NCBI RefSeq assembly: GCF_006402735.1 | Contig: NZ_CP017174.1 | Coordinates: 9,202,001 to 9,266,000, forward strand | Source of the DNA: Myxococcus xanthus | GTDB taxonomy: Bacteria; Myxococcota; Myxococcia; Myxococcales; Myxococcaceae | DNA length: 64,000 nt | Direction of reading: 5' to 3' | In this document: positions 32,641 through 41,640 of the stretch, in pieces | Position numbering within the stretch: position 1 is the stretch's first letter | Layout: every line of letters starts with the position of its first letter | Notes under the pieces: model-generated | The model's input: only the letters and a program-made list of their open reading frames with translations | Told to the model about the DNA's origin: nothing | Databases searched by the model: none | Program-made: the position numbers and the translations under genes

Positions 32641-33992
32641 GCACTCCCAGAAAGCGCCTGCTCATCCTGGATGATGACGCGGGGGTGGTGGACTTCCTCT
32701 GCGAGTCCCTGGACGCGCGGGGATACGAGACGGTGGGGCGCACCTCGCCCGAGGAGGCGCTGGCCCTCTTCGAGCGCGAGTCCTTCGACCTGGTCATCAC
32801 CGACGTGGAGATGCCCCGCCTGCGCGGCACGGAGGTGCTGGAGGCGCTGCTGACGCGCAAGCCGGGCCAGTTGGTGGTGCTCATCACCGCCTTCGGCAGC
32901 GTGGAGCTGGCCGTGGCGGCGGTGAAGGCCGGCGCCTGCGACTTCGTCACCAAGCCCTTCAACATCGACGCGCTCGTCCTCACGCTGGAGCGCGCCTTCC
33001 GCGAGCGGCAGCTGCGCCGCGAAATCGTGCGCCTGCGCGCGGCCGTCCCCGGCGACACGCCCGGCGGGCTGGTGGCTCGCAGCCCCGCCATGCAGAAGGC
33101 GCTGGAGGTGTCCCGCCGCGCGGCGCGCAGCGACGCCACCGTGCTCCTCACCGGCGAGACAGGCACCGGAAAGAGCGCCCTGGCGCGCTTCATCCACGAA
33201 TCCAGCAGCCGGCGCACCCAGCCCTTCCTCCAGCTCAACTGCGCGGCCCTGCCCTCGGGGCTGGCGGAGAGCGAGCTGTTCGGCGCCAGGCGCGGCGCCT
33301 ACACCGACGCGCGCGAGGACCGGGCCGGCGTCTTCGTGTCGGTCGGCGGCGGGACGCTCTTCCTGGATGAAGTGGGCGAGCTGTCGCTGGAGGTGCAGGC
33401 CAAGCTGCTCCAGGCCCTGGAGACGGGACGCGTGCGGCCCCTGGGCTCGAGCACGGAGACACCCGTGCGCGCCCGCGTGCTGGCCGCCACCAACCAGTCG
33501 CTGGAGGTGCTGCTGCGCGAAGGCCGCTTCCGCGCGGACCTCTACTACCGCCTCAACGTCATCCGCATCGAGGTGCCCCCGCTGCGCGAGCGGCGCGAGG
33601 ACATCCTGCCCCTGGTGGACTTCTTCCTCGGGCGCCTGGGCGAGCAGCAGCAGCGCGAGGTGCTGGGCGTGTCCGCCAACGCGATGAAGCGGCTGATGGC
33701 CCACGCGTGGCCCGGCAACGTGCGCGAGCTGGCCAACCTGCTGGAGCGCGCGGTGGCCCTGGCGGACCACGACACGCTGGTGCCGGAGGACTTCGACCTG
33801 CCGGGCAGTGGCGACAGCGGCCTGACGTCGCTGCTCAGCCGTGCCTCGGGAGAGGACGCGCCCCTGGAAGAGGTGGAGCGCGCCTATGTGCGCCGGGTGG
33901 TGGAGGCGCAGGGCGGCAACAAGGCCGCCGCCGCGCGCATCCTGGGCATCAACCGGCGCACGCTGTACCGCAAGCTGGACCTGGACGAGTGA
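32637..33992 (+). CDS. epsI: EpsI (Nla24) NtrC-like response regulator
   Basis: 451 residues: receiver domain (Asp56 in LVITDVEMP, Lys in FVTKPFN), AAA+ domain (Walker A GETGTGKS, Walker B GGTLFLDEVGEL, arginine-finger region DLYYRLNVIRIEVPPLRER), and a Fis-type helix-turn-helix at the end (GGNKAAAARILGINRRTLYR). The sigma-54 contact loop reads GAYTDA instead of GAFTGA; a D at the fifth position occurs in some activators, so activity is not excluded. EpsI/Nla24 is required for EPS production and motility in M. xanthus. Convergent with epsH, 9 bases apart. Confidence 0.93.
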   Translation: MSTPRKRLLILDDDAGVVDFLCESLDARGYETVGRTSPEEALALFERESFDLVITDVEMPRLRGTEVLEALLTRKPGQLVVLITAFGSVELAVAAVKAGACDFVTKPFNIDALVLTLERAFRERQLRREIVRLRAAVPGDTPGGLVARSPAMQKALEVSRRAARSDATVLLTGETGTGKSALARFIHESSSRRTQPFLQLNCAALPSGLAESELFGARRGAYTDAREDRAGVFVSVGGGTLFLDEVGELSLEVQAKLLQALETGRVRPLGSSTETPVRARVLAATNQSLEVLLREGRFRADLYYRLNVIRIEVPPLRERREDILPLVDFFLGRLGEQQQREVLGVSANAMKRLMAHAWPGNVRELANLLERAVALADHDTLVPEDFDLPGSGDSGLTSLLSRASGEDAPLEEVERAYVRRVVEAQGGNKAAAARILGINRRTLYRKLDLDE

Positions 33993-34001
33993 GGCCGCGC
34001 C

Positions 34002-35309
34002 TCAGTCCGCCAGCGGCATGCCCCAGTCCGGCTGGCCGCGCTCGCCCTTCACCCAGCGGTACACCTCCAGCACCTGCTCCGCCTTCGCCTTCCAGGTGAA
34101 GTACTTGAAGATGCGCTCCCGGGCGCGCTCGCCCATGGGGCGGATGACGGAAGGGTCCGCCGCCAGCTTCGTCAGCACCTCGCGCACGCGCTGCACGATT
34201 TCCTCCGGCGTCCCCATCTGGATGGCGAAGCCGGTGGCCGGGCTCACGATTTCCCCCGGGCCGCCGTAGTCCATGACGATGGGCACCAGCCCCAGCGCCA
34301 TGGCCTCGCACACCACCGCGCCGCCGAACTCGCGCACGCTGGGGAAGCCGAAGATGTGGTTCTTCGCCAGCCGGCCCTGGAGCTCCTGGTGCTTCACCCA
34401 GCCGGCGAAGGTGACGCCGGACTCGATGCCCTCGCGCGCCGCCTGGGCCCGGAGGTTGGCCATCTCCTGGCCATCACCGATGTACTCCAGCACCACCTTA
34501 CCCTCGCGGATGAGCGGCGCGGCGGCCTCCATCAGCATGGCCATGCCCTTGTACGGCACGAAGCGGCCCACGAAGGCCACGCGCAGGGGCAGCTCCACCG
34601 GGCCCTCCGACTTCTCCGTGCCGAAGCGCCGGGTGTCGATGGCGTTCTCCGGCACGTACACCGTCTTGCCCTGCCACTGCCCCGACACCTGCCCCCGCGT
34701 GGCGCGCGAGCCGGTGATGATGGCGGACGCGTTCTCCCGCGTGGACTTGTAGAAGGGCATCAGCTTGTAGACGTCACGGATGTAGCTCAGCCACTCCTTC
34801 TCCCGCCGCCGCGCGCCGCCAAAGCCCTTGGGCCAGGGCAGGCCACCGTTGAGCGGCCCCATGACGAAGGGCACGCCCGCCTTCTTGCACCGCGCCGCCA
34901 GCGTGCTGGGCGTGGTGGGGCTGATGGGCGTGTAGCGGTGCACCAGGTCGAACTCACCCGCCTCGATGCGCGGGCCAAAGCGGCGCCAGAGCACCTCCTC
35001 GAAGTAGTAGTAGGGCAGCGCGCTCAGCGCGGTGGCCGTCGTCCAGCCCACCCCCGTCTTCCCCCGCAGCACCTCGCCCACCTTGTCGAGCGGCTTCTCC
35101 ACCGGCGTGGAGTCCAGCGCGGTGAACTGCGAGCCCTCCTGCACGCCCTGCTTGAGGATGTTCTCCCGGTTGCGGACGTGGGTGACCAGGTGCACGTCCG
35201 CCACCTCGGCCAGAGCGCGGTAGAGCGACCAGCCTTCGAGAGGGACACTCACCCAGTCGGGGTTGCACAGCTCGGCAATCAGGAGGACGCGTGGGCGGGG
35301 AGCAGGCAT
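34002..35309 (-). CDS. epsH: EpsH family 4 glycosyltransferase
   Basis: 435 residues with two Rossmann-like halves (GT-B fold). The N-terminal half starts RPRVLLIAELCNPDWVSVPLEGW. The C-terminal half has the donor-site strand LRVAFVGRFVPYKGMAML and the E-x7-E region FGGAVVCEAMALGLVPIV with GGPGEIV. No signal peptide; cytoplasmic, adding a sugar to the lipid-linked EPS unit. ATG at 35309 excludes a longer non-conserved extension. Transcribed away from wzy with 57 bases between the starts. Confidence 0.9.
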   Translation of the reverse strand: MPAPRPRVLLIAELCNPDWVSVPLEGWSLYRALAEVADVHLVTHVRNRENILKQGVQEGSQFTALDSTPVEKPLDKVGEVLRGKTGVGWTTATALSALPYYYFEEVLWRRFGPRIEAGEFDLVHRYTPISPTTPSTLAARCKKAGVPFVMGPLNGGLPWPKGFGGARRREKEWLSYIRDVYKLMPFYKSTRENASAIITGSRATRGQVSGQWQGKTVYVPENAIDTRRFGTEKSEGPVELPLRVAFVGRFVPYKGMAMLMEAAAPLIREGKVVLEYIGDGQEMANLRAQAAREGIESGVTFAGWVKHQELQGRLAKNHIFGFPSVREFGGAVVCEAMALGLVPIVMDYGGPGEIVSPATGFAIQMGTPEEIVQRVREVLTKLAADPSVIRPMGERARERIFKYFTWKAKAEQVLEVYRWVKGERGQPDWGMPLAD

Positions 35310-35366
35310 ACGTGCCACTCCATCTATCCCAACCCGCTCTCCGGATGTAGCCTCCTCCGGGTCTCG

Positions 35367-36950
35367 ATGTACGCACCCGACCGGCCGCCCTACCTGCGCT
35401 ACGGCGCACTGCTTGCCTTCCTGGTGCTGGCCACCGTGGGCGGCGCCGTCATCCACCCCGTGGTCGCATTGGCCCCCGTGCTGTGCCTGGGGGTGGTGTG
35501 GGTCATCCTGAAGGTGCCGGTGAAGTACCCGGTGCTGGTGGTGACCTGGCTCGTCCTGGCGGTGGACTACGTGCCAGAGCGGCCCCAGTCCGGTCTGTGG
35601 CCCTCACCGCTCCACCCGCTGGGCGAACTGATGTTCGCGCAGCTCAGCTACATCACCAAAATCGGGGCGCTGCGCTTCCCGCTGGTGGACGTGCTCATCG
35701 TCGGGTTGATGGGGCTGGCGATGTACCGGCGGGTGACGAAGTCCACCATCGACCCGGAACCGCTGCCCATGCCCCGGCCGCTCATCGCCGTGGTGGCGCT
35801 GTCCCTGGTCGCCATCCTCTGGATGGAGGTGCGCGGCATCGCCCGGGGCGGAGACATCAAGAACTCGCTGTGGCAATGGCACCAGGCCGCGATGATGCCC
35901 TTCATCGTGGCGATGTATCACTACGCCATGCGGGGCCCGGAGGACTGGCCCGCCTTCGCGAAGACCATCATCCTGGCGGGCCTCACCAAGTCCGCGGTGA
36001 GCACCTACTTCGCCATGGTGGTGGTGCACGAGCTGGGCGTGGAGGTGGAGTACACCACGTCCCACTCCGACTCGATGACGTTCGTCTTCGCCCTGCTGGT
36101 GGCGACGCTGCGCTTCGTCGAGAAGCCCAAGTCCGCGCACATGCTGCGCGGTCTGGCCATCATCGCCTTCATTGGCATTGGCATGATTTTCAACGACCGG
36201 CGCCTGGCCTATGTCAGCTTCGCCGGCTGCCTGCTGGCGGCCTTCCTCATCAACCCGTGGACGCCGCTGAAGCGGTTCCTGGTGCGGACGCTGCCGTTCT
36301 TCGCGCCCTTCGTCGTCGTGTACATCGCGGCGGGGTGGAACTCCGGCTCGTCCGTCTTCGCGCCAGTGCAGACCATCCGCTCGCTGATTGACGGCCAGGG
36401 CGGCGAAGGCAACCTGGACTACCGCGACATCGAGAACCTGGACATGATCGCGACGTGGGCCCAGTTCCCCATCCTGGGCACCGGCTACGGGCACGAGTTC
36501 CTGGAGCCCATCCCACTGCCGGACATCGCCTTCGTCTTCCCCCAGTACCGCTTCCACCCGCACAACTCACTGCTGGGGTTGTTCGCGTTCGGGGGGATGC
36601 TGGGCTACACGGGCGTGTGGATGTACCTGGCCGTCACCATCTATCTGGTGGTGCGCTCGTATCACCGCACCGACGTATCGGAGTACCGCGCCGCCGCGCT
36701 CATCATCGTGGGGCTGGTGGCCACGTACATCAATCAGGTGTTCGGGGACATGGGCATCATCTCGTACATCTGCACGTTCCAGATATCGCTGGCCGTGGCC
36801 ATGACGGGGAAGCTCGCCGTGCACACCGGCGCATGGCCCATGCCTCACAGCCGGCTGCTGGGCCCCGCGCCCGCGGCGCCCGTGCCACCACCGGGCGCCA
36901 TCACCTATCCCAACGAGGACGCCCCGCCTCCCGCCGCGAGCCAGCGCTGA
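35367..36950 (+). CDS. wzy: Wzy-type EPS polymerase (O-antigen ligase/polymerase-like)
   Basis: 527 residues with about 11-12 hydrophobic segments spread over residues 10-470 and a short Pro-rich cytoplasmic tail. It has the Wzy_C-like landmark: a large periplasmic loop (about 310-400) between membrane segments, with Arg/His-rich patches such as FPQYRFHPHNSLLGLF. It joins repeat units in the periplasm. Sequence similarity between Wzy proteins is low, so the call rests on topology, position, and correspondence to the wzy gene of the M. xanthus EPS cluster (MXAN_7442). Convergent with mgtE, 9 bases apart. Confidence 0.85.
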   Translation: MYAPDRPPYLRYGALLAFLVLATVGGAVIHPVVALAPVLCLGVVWVILKVPVKYPVLVVTWLVLAVDYVPERPQSGLWPSPLHPLGELMFAQLSYITKIGALRFPLVDVLIVGLMGLAMYRRVTKSTIDPEPLPMPRPLIAVVALSLVAILWMEVRGIARGGDIKNSLWQWHQAAMMPFIVAMYHYAMRGPEDWPAFAKTIILAGLTKSAVSTYFAMVVVHELGVEVEYTTSHSDSMTFVFALLVATLRFVEKPKSAHMLRGLAIIAFIGIGMIFNDRRLAYVSFAGCLLAAFLINPWTPLKRFLVRTLPFFAPFVVVYIAAGWNSGSSVFAPVQTIRSLIDGQGGEGNLDYRDIENLDMIATWAQFPILGTGYGHEFLEPIPLPDIAFVFPQYRFHPHNSLLGLFAFGGMLGYTGVWMYLAVTIYLVVRSYHRTDVSEYRAAALIIVGLVATYINQVFGDMGIISYICTFQISLAVAMTGKLAVHTGAWPMPHSRLLGPAPAAPVPPPGAITYPNEDAPPPAASQR

Positions 36951-36959
36951 GCCCGGCGG

Positions 36960-38279
36960 CTACAGCAGGGTGCCCCGGAGGATGAGCTCCGCCGTGGTGA
37001 AGTAGATGACCAGCCCGCTGACGTCCACCAGCGTGGCCACGAAGGGCGCGGACGCGCTCGCGGGGTCGAAGCCGAGCCGCCGCAGCAGGAACGGCAGCAT
37101 CGACCCCGCCAGGGTCCCCCACGTCACCACGCCCAGCACCGCCAGCCCCACCGTGAGGGCCACCCGGAAAGCGTGCTCGCCGTAGAGGTGGAACAGCACC
37201 TGCCAGAGCAGGATGCGCGCCACGCCCACCGAGCCCAGCACCAGCCCCAATGACAGGCCGGACAGCAGCTCCCGCCGCAGCACGCGGCCCACGTCCCGCA
37301 GGCGCACCTGCGCCAGCGCCAGCGCGCGGATGACCAGCGTGGAGGCCTGACTGCCGGCGTTGCCTCCCGCGGAGATGATGAGCGGAACGAAGAGGCTGAG
37401 CACCACCGCGCGGGCAATCTCGTCCTGGTAGCGTGTCATTGCGGTGGCGGTGAGCATCTCCGACAGGAAGAGCACCAGCAGCCAGCCCGCGCGCTTCTTC
37501 AGCATGGCGGGCAGGCCCACCTCCAGGTACGGTGCCCCCAGGGCCTCCGTGCCACCCACCTTCTGGATGTCCTCGGTGGCCTCCGCCTGCACCACGCTGA
37601 CGATGTCATCCACGGTGACGATGCCCTTCATCCGCCCCTGGTCGTCCACCACGGGGATGGCCCCCAGGCCGTACCGGGCGAAGAGGCGCCCCACCTCCTC
37701 CTGGTCCGTGTCCTCCCGCACGCGAACCAGGTCCGTGCGCATCACCTCCCGCACCGCCTTGTCCGGCGTGGCCTGGAAGAGCTGGCGCAAGGAGACCACG
37801 CCCTCCAGGCGCTGCGCCGCGTCCAGGACATAGGCGTAGTAGACGGTCTCCACCTGCTCGCGAGCCTGCCGGCGCAGGTAGCTGAGGGCCTCGTCGATGC
37901 GCAGCTCCGGCCGCACGCGGACGAAGCGCGGGTTCATCAGCCCACCCGCGGCGTCCTCGCCATACGCCAGCAGCGCCCGCACCTCGCGCAGGGACGGCGC
38001 GTCGAGCAGGGCCAGCCAGGCCTCCCGCGCCTCGGGAGGCAGCCGCCGCACGACGTCCGCCGCGTCGTCCGGCGCCAGCACCCGCAGCCACGTGCCCCGC
38101 TCCCCGGGCGAGAGCGCCTCGAGCAACCCCAGTTGCGAGGGAGGCTCCAGGGTGGCGAAGAAGTCCCGCGCGCGCTCGGGCGGCAGCAGGTGGAAGCCCT
38201 CCACCCGCTCTCGCGCAGACAGCGCCGGCCACGCGTCACGCAGCTCGTCTTCGTGGACCGGCTCGGCCTCGGGCTCCAT
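36960..38279 (-). CDS. mgtE: MgtE-family magnesium transporter
   Basis: 439 residues in the MgtE order: N-terminal helical domain (LPPERARDFFATLEPPSQLGLL and repeats of the L-xx-DDAADVVRRLP type), two CBS domains (VREVMRTDLVRVREDTDQEEV; GAIPVVDDQGRMKGIVTVDDI), and five membrane segments with the pore signature FVPLIISAGGNAGSQASTLV. Gated by intracellular Mg2+. It lies inside the eps cluster in M. xanthus as well; a direct role in EPS is not known. 45 bases downstream of the hybrid kinase gene on the same strand. Confidence 0.93.
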   Translation of the reverse strand: MEPEAEPVHEDELRDAWPALSARERVEGFHLLPPERARDFFATLEPPSQLGLLEALSPGERGTWLRVLAPDDAADVVRRLPPEAREAWLALLDAPSLREVRALLAYGEDAAGGLMNPRFVRVRPELRIDEALSYLRRQAREQVETVYYAYVLDAAQRLEGVVSLRQLFQATPDKAVREVMRTDLVRVREDTDQEEVGRLFARYGLGAIPVVDDQGRMKGIVTVDDIVSVVQAEATEDIQKVGGTEALGAPYLEVGLPAMLKKRAGWLLVLFLSEMLTATAMTRYQDEIARAVVLSLFVPLIISAGGNAGSQASTLVIRALALAQVRLRDVGRVLRRELLSGLSLGLVLGSVGVARILLWQVLFHLYGEHAFRVALTVGLAVLGVVTWGTLAGSMLPFLLRRLGFDPASASAPFVATLVDVSGLVIYFTTAELILRGTLL

Positions 38280-38324
38280 CCGCCTCCCCCTCTTCCGCCA
38301 GCCAAGGCAGGCGGCCCGACGGCG

Positions 38325-39890
38325 TCATGGCGCGGGCTTGTCCGGCCCCACCGGCAACACGACGTGGAAGGTGCTGCCCGCGCCCTTGCTGCCAGGGGAC
38401 TCCGCCCAGATGCGCCCGCCGTGGCGTTCGACGATGCCCCGCGCAATCGACAGGCCCAGACCCAGCCCGCCGTAGGAAATCCCGTGCGCGCGGATGAAGC
38501 GCTCGAAGATGTCCTCCAGCTTCTCGCCGGGAATGCCCAACCCGTGGTCCACCACCTCCACGTGCACGCGTCCCGCCTCTTCGCGGGCGGCGAGCCGGAT
38601 GCGCCCGCCCTCCGGTGAGTAGCGCAGCGCGTTCGACACCAGGTTGGTGAACACCTGGTCCAGCCGCTCGCGGTCTCCCGGCACCACCAGTCCCTCGGGG
38701 GCGTCCAGCTCGATGTGCTGGCCTTCGGGCAGCGGCTCGAAGTGCTCGGCCACGTCGCGCAGCAGCGCGCCCACGTCCAGCGACTTCGGCTCCAGGGGCA
38801 GCTCGCCCCGCTGGATGCGCCCCACGTCGAGCAGGTTCTCCACCAGCTTCGCCATGCGATTCACGCTGCGGTGGATGCCGTGCAGCGCCTTGTCCACGCC
38901 CGGCGCCAGCGTGTCGCCCGCCTTCACCGAGGCCAGATGCGCATACCCCCGCGCGGCCTGCAGCGGCGTGCGCAGCTCGTGCGCCGCCATGGTGAGAAAC
39001 ATGTCCTTCGCTTCACTGGCCGCCCGCAGCGTCTCCACCGCCCGGCGCGCGTCGTCGATGTCCGTCGCCGTGGAGACCCAGCCGGCGAGCTGCCCCTGCT
39101 CGTCGCGCTCTGGAATCGTGCGCGTCAGGAACCAGCGGTACTCGCCATCCGCCCGCCGCAGCCGGCATTCCTGCTCCAGCGAGTGGCCCTTGCACTGGGC
39201 TTCCTGCCAGGCGTGCCGAAGGCTGGGAACGTCCTCCGGGTGCAGGCAGTACAGCGTGTCCTTCCACTTCCGCCCCTGCTCCGGCGACAGCCCCGCGTAG
39301 TCCAGCCAGCCCCGGTTGGCGTAGCCGATGGTGCCGTCCAGCAGCAGCTCCCAGACGAACTGGGGCATGGTGTCCACCAGCCGGCGGAAGCGCAGCTCGC
39401 CCTGCTGCTCCAGCATCCGGCGCTCGCGCGCCCACAACGCGGATTCGTGCCGCTGGAGCCGCTGCTGCTGGAGGTACAGCCCGACGAAGGCCTCCACCTT
39501 CCAGCGCAGCACATCCGGATGGAAGGGCTTCACCACGTAGTCCGCCGCGCCCACCGCGTAGCCCTGCACCAGGTGGGCCTCGTCGCGGCCGTGCGCGGTG
39601 AGGAAGATGATGGGCGTGTAGCGGGTGCGCTGGCGCTGGCGGATGAGGCGGGCCGTCTCGAAGCCGTCCACGCCGGGCATCTGCACGTCCAGCAGGATGA
39701 CGGCGAACTCCTCCCGAAGCAGCCATCGCAGGGCCTCGGGACCTGAAGACGCCCTCACCAACCGTTGGCCCAGCGGCTCCAGGACGGCCTCCAACGCGAG
39801 CAGGTTGGCCGCGTTGTCGTCCACCAGCAGGACACTCGTGGCGAGCGGCTCCAGCCGGGTGGGCGCATGGAACGTGGGTTGCTCGGGCAT
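38325..39890 (-). CDS. Hybrid response regulator / PAS histidine kinase
   Basis: 521 residues with the receiver domain first (SVLLVDDNAAN, phospho-Asp in VILLDVQMPGVDGFE, Lys in VVKPFHPD), then a coiled-coil stretch, a PAS domain (RFRRLVDTMPQFVWELLLDG to WVSTATDIDD), HisKA (MAAHELRTPLQAARGY) and HATPase (NLVSNALRYSPEGG, DHGLGIP, GGLGLGLSIA). No membrane segment, so it is cytoplasmic. ATG at 39890 is preceded by GGGTGAAA; ATG 39935 is possible. The input signal is unknown. Its location between wzy/mgtE and epsE suggests control of EPS production. Confidence 0.9.
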   Translation of the reverse strand: MPEQPTFHAPTRLEPLATSVLLVDDNAANLLALEAVLEPLGQRLVRASSGPEALRWLLREEFAVILLDVQMPGVDGFETARLIRQRQRTRYTPIIFLTAHGRDEAHLVQGYAVGAADYVVKPFHPDVLRWKVEAFVGLYLQQQRLQRHESALWARERRMLEQQGELRFRRLVDTMPQFVWELLLDGTIGYANRGWLDYAGLSPEQGRKWKDTLYCLHPEDVPSLRHAWQEAQCKGHSLEQECRLRRADGEYRWFLTRTIPERDEQGQLAGWVSTATDIDDARRAVETLRAASEAKDMFLTMAAHELRTPLQAARGYAHLASVKAGDTLAPGVDKALHGIHRSVNRMAKLVENLLDVGRIQRGELPLEPKSLDVGALLRDVAEHFEPLPEGQHIELDAPEGLVVPGDRERLDQVFTNLVSNALRYSPEGGRIRLAAREEAGRVHVEVVDHGLGIPGEKLEDIFERFIRAHGISYGGLGLGLSIARGIVERHGGRIWAESPGSKGAGSTFHVVLPVGPDKPAP

Positions 39891-40139
39891 TTTCACCCGC
39901 GATGACTCCCTTCGTGCCTGCCCCCTGGCGGTCATGCGCCGTGGGGGGATATGGCAACGGGTCCAACCCGCCGTGCCCGCGGGTCTCTGCCAGGCGGGCG
40001 AACCCAGCGCCCCCCGGTCAGGACGGCCCCATCATGGTGCCGTCCCAGGACTCCGACCAGTCCGCTGAAAGCCCGCACCGGGCCAGTGACGGCCCGGCAA
40101 CACCTTCCAGCGCGGCGGGACCTCCTACCGTGTGGCCTG
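39891..40139. other. Intergenic region between epsE and hybrid kinase
   Basis: 249 bases between two minus-strand genes. GC-rich, with several short inverted repeats (for example around 40080-40096) but no convincing gene or promoter boxes. Confidence 0.35.
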
Positions 40140-41378
40140 CTACACCACCGCCCGCTGGAGCATCTGCGCGAGCATGTCCGCGCTGCGCTCGCTGCTGAAC
40201 GTCGTCTCCACCTTGCGGCGGCCCGCCTCACCCAGCCGGTGTGCCTCCTGGGGGTCGCGCGCCACGGTTTCCAGCCTGTCCGCCAGGGTGTGGGGCTGCT
40301 GCGGGGGCACGAGGATTCCGTCCACACCGTCATCCACCAACTCCGGCACCCCACCCGCGCCCGTCACCACCACGGGCACGCGCATGGCCATGGCCTCCAT
40401 GATGGCCACGCCCAGCGGCTCCTGGAGGCTGGCCAGCGAGAAGATGTGCGCGCGCTCGATTTCACCGCGCACCGTGTCCTCGCTCACCGCGCCCAGCAAC
40501 GTCACCGCGTCGCCCAGGCCCGTCTCCTGGATTTTGGCCTCCAGCACCTTGCGGTACGTGGTGCCGCCGGCCTCGTCCTCGCCCGCGATGGACAGCCGCG
40601 CGTCCAGCCCCTTCGCGCGCAACATCCCCACCGCGTCGATGAGGTCCGCGTGGCCCTTGCAGGGGTTGAGGCGGCCGCAGGAGAAGATGCGCAGCGGGCC
40701 TTCACCCGTCCACGCCGAGTAGGGCACGGAGCGGTTGAACTTGCGCAGCTCCACGCCCATGGGCGCCAGCTCGATGCGCGACGGCAGCGCGCCGGCCAGT
40801 TCGTCATTCACTTCCTTGAGCAGCTTCTTCGTAATCACGAAGGCGAACCGCGCGTGCCGCCACTTCTCGCGCTGGTTGGGGCCGTAGTCGTCCAGCGGCC
40901 CGTGCAGCGTCAGGCTGTAGGGCAACCCCGACAGGAGGTTCGCGAAGAGCGCCACGTGCGCGGCGTTGGCGCATGAATGGACGTGGACGTGCGTCCAGCC
41001 CCGCTCCCGCGCCAGCGACGCCAGCCGGCCACCCATGACGGCGAAGGCCAACAGCCGCGCGCGGCCCTTCGCGTCCAGCCCTTCCGCTCGGGCGATGGAG
41101 GCCAGGCACCGGGCCCAGCCCGTGGGCATGGCGCGGGCCACCTCCGCGGCGGCCTTGGCGACCCCCAGCGGCCCCGCAGGCGCCAGGTACTCCGTGCGCG
41201 ACATGGCCTCGCGCGCCCAGCTGTGCGAGATGATGCGCGCGGGAGGCGGACGCGTGGACACCAGCTCCGGCGTCACGCCCTTCCCCTGCAGCGCCTGCAG
41301 CTCGCGCCAGAAGAAGATGTGAGTCTGTCCGGGGAACTCGGGAATCAAATAGCCAATCTTCTGCACAGTGGATGGCAT
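40140..41378 (-). CDS. epsE: EpsE family 4 glycosyltransferase
   Basis: 412 residues, GT-B fold. N-terminal half starts KIGYLIPEFPGQTHIFFWRE; the central WTHVHVHSCANAAHVALF and SLTLHGPLDD are typical of acceptor halves. The donor half has LRIFSCGRLNPCKGHADL, LSIAGEDEAGG, and the EX7E motif in EPLGVAIMEAMAMRVPVVV, then GGVPELVDDGVDGIL. Cytoplasmic; adds a sugar to the EPS unit. ATG at 41378 chosen over a longer non-conserved extension. Divergent from the next gene. Confidence 0.92.
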   Translation of the reverse strand: MPSTVQKIGYLIPEFPGQTHIFFWRELQALQGKGVTPELVSTRPPPARIISHSWAREAMSRTEYLAPAGPLGVAKAAAEVARAMPTGWARCLASIARAEGLDAKGRARLLAFAVMGGRLASLARERGWTHVHVHSCANAAHVALFANLLSGLPYSLTLHGPLDDYGPNQREKWRHARFAFVITKKLLKEVNDELAGALPSRIELAPMGVELRKFNRSVPYSAWTGEGPLRIFSCGRLNPCKGHADLIDAVGMLRAKGLDARLSIAGEDEAGGTTYRKVLEAKIQETGLGDAVTLLGAVSEDTVRGEIERAHIFSLASLQEPLGVAIMEAMAMRVPVVVTGAGGVPELVDDGVDGILVPPQQPHTLADRLETVARDPQEAHRLGEAGRRKVETTFSSERSADMLAQMLQRAVV

Positions 41379-41640
41379 AACACGCCTGCCTGCCCCTGCC
41401 ACGGCGTGGGTAGGGGCGTACCCAGCCCGTCACACGCCCTTCACGCTCGCGGTGGGGAGGGCTTCGCGAGCCCCGCCGAGCCGCCTGGGGAGCGCGCGAC
41501 GGAACGCCCGGTCCGGGAGGCGCTGACCGTCGCGCGTCACAGGCGCGCTCCGCGGCGGCCAGGCGGGCCGCCGCGCCCCGGACTGCCCGGAGAGGCCGTT
41601 GGGCCGACGCCACGCGTTGCGCTATACCGAGCCCCTCCCC
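41379..41640. promoter_or_regulatory. Divergent region between epsE and the epsDCBA operon
   Basis: 262 bases between oppositely oriented starts. It must contain the promoters for epsE and for the 41641-46796 operon. GC-rich with no box assigned. Confidence 0.4.

Noticed and set aside
33255-33320. EpsI as an inactive activator because of GAYTDA
   Set aside because: Variants of this loop occur in active regulators and all ATPase motifs are intact, so loss of function cannot be claimed.
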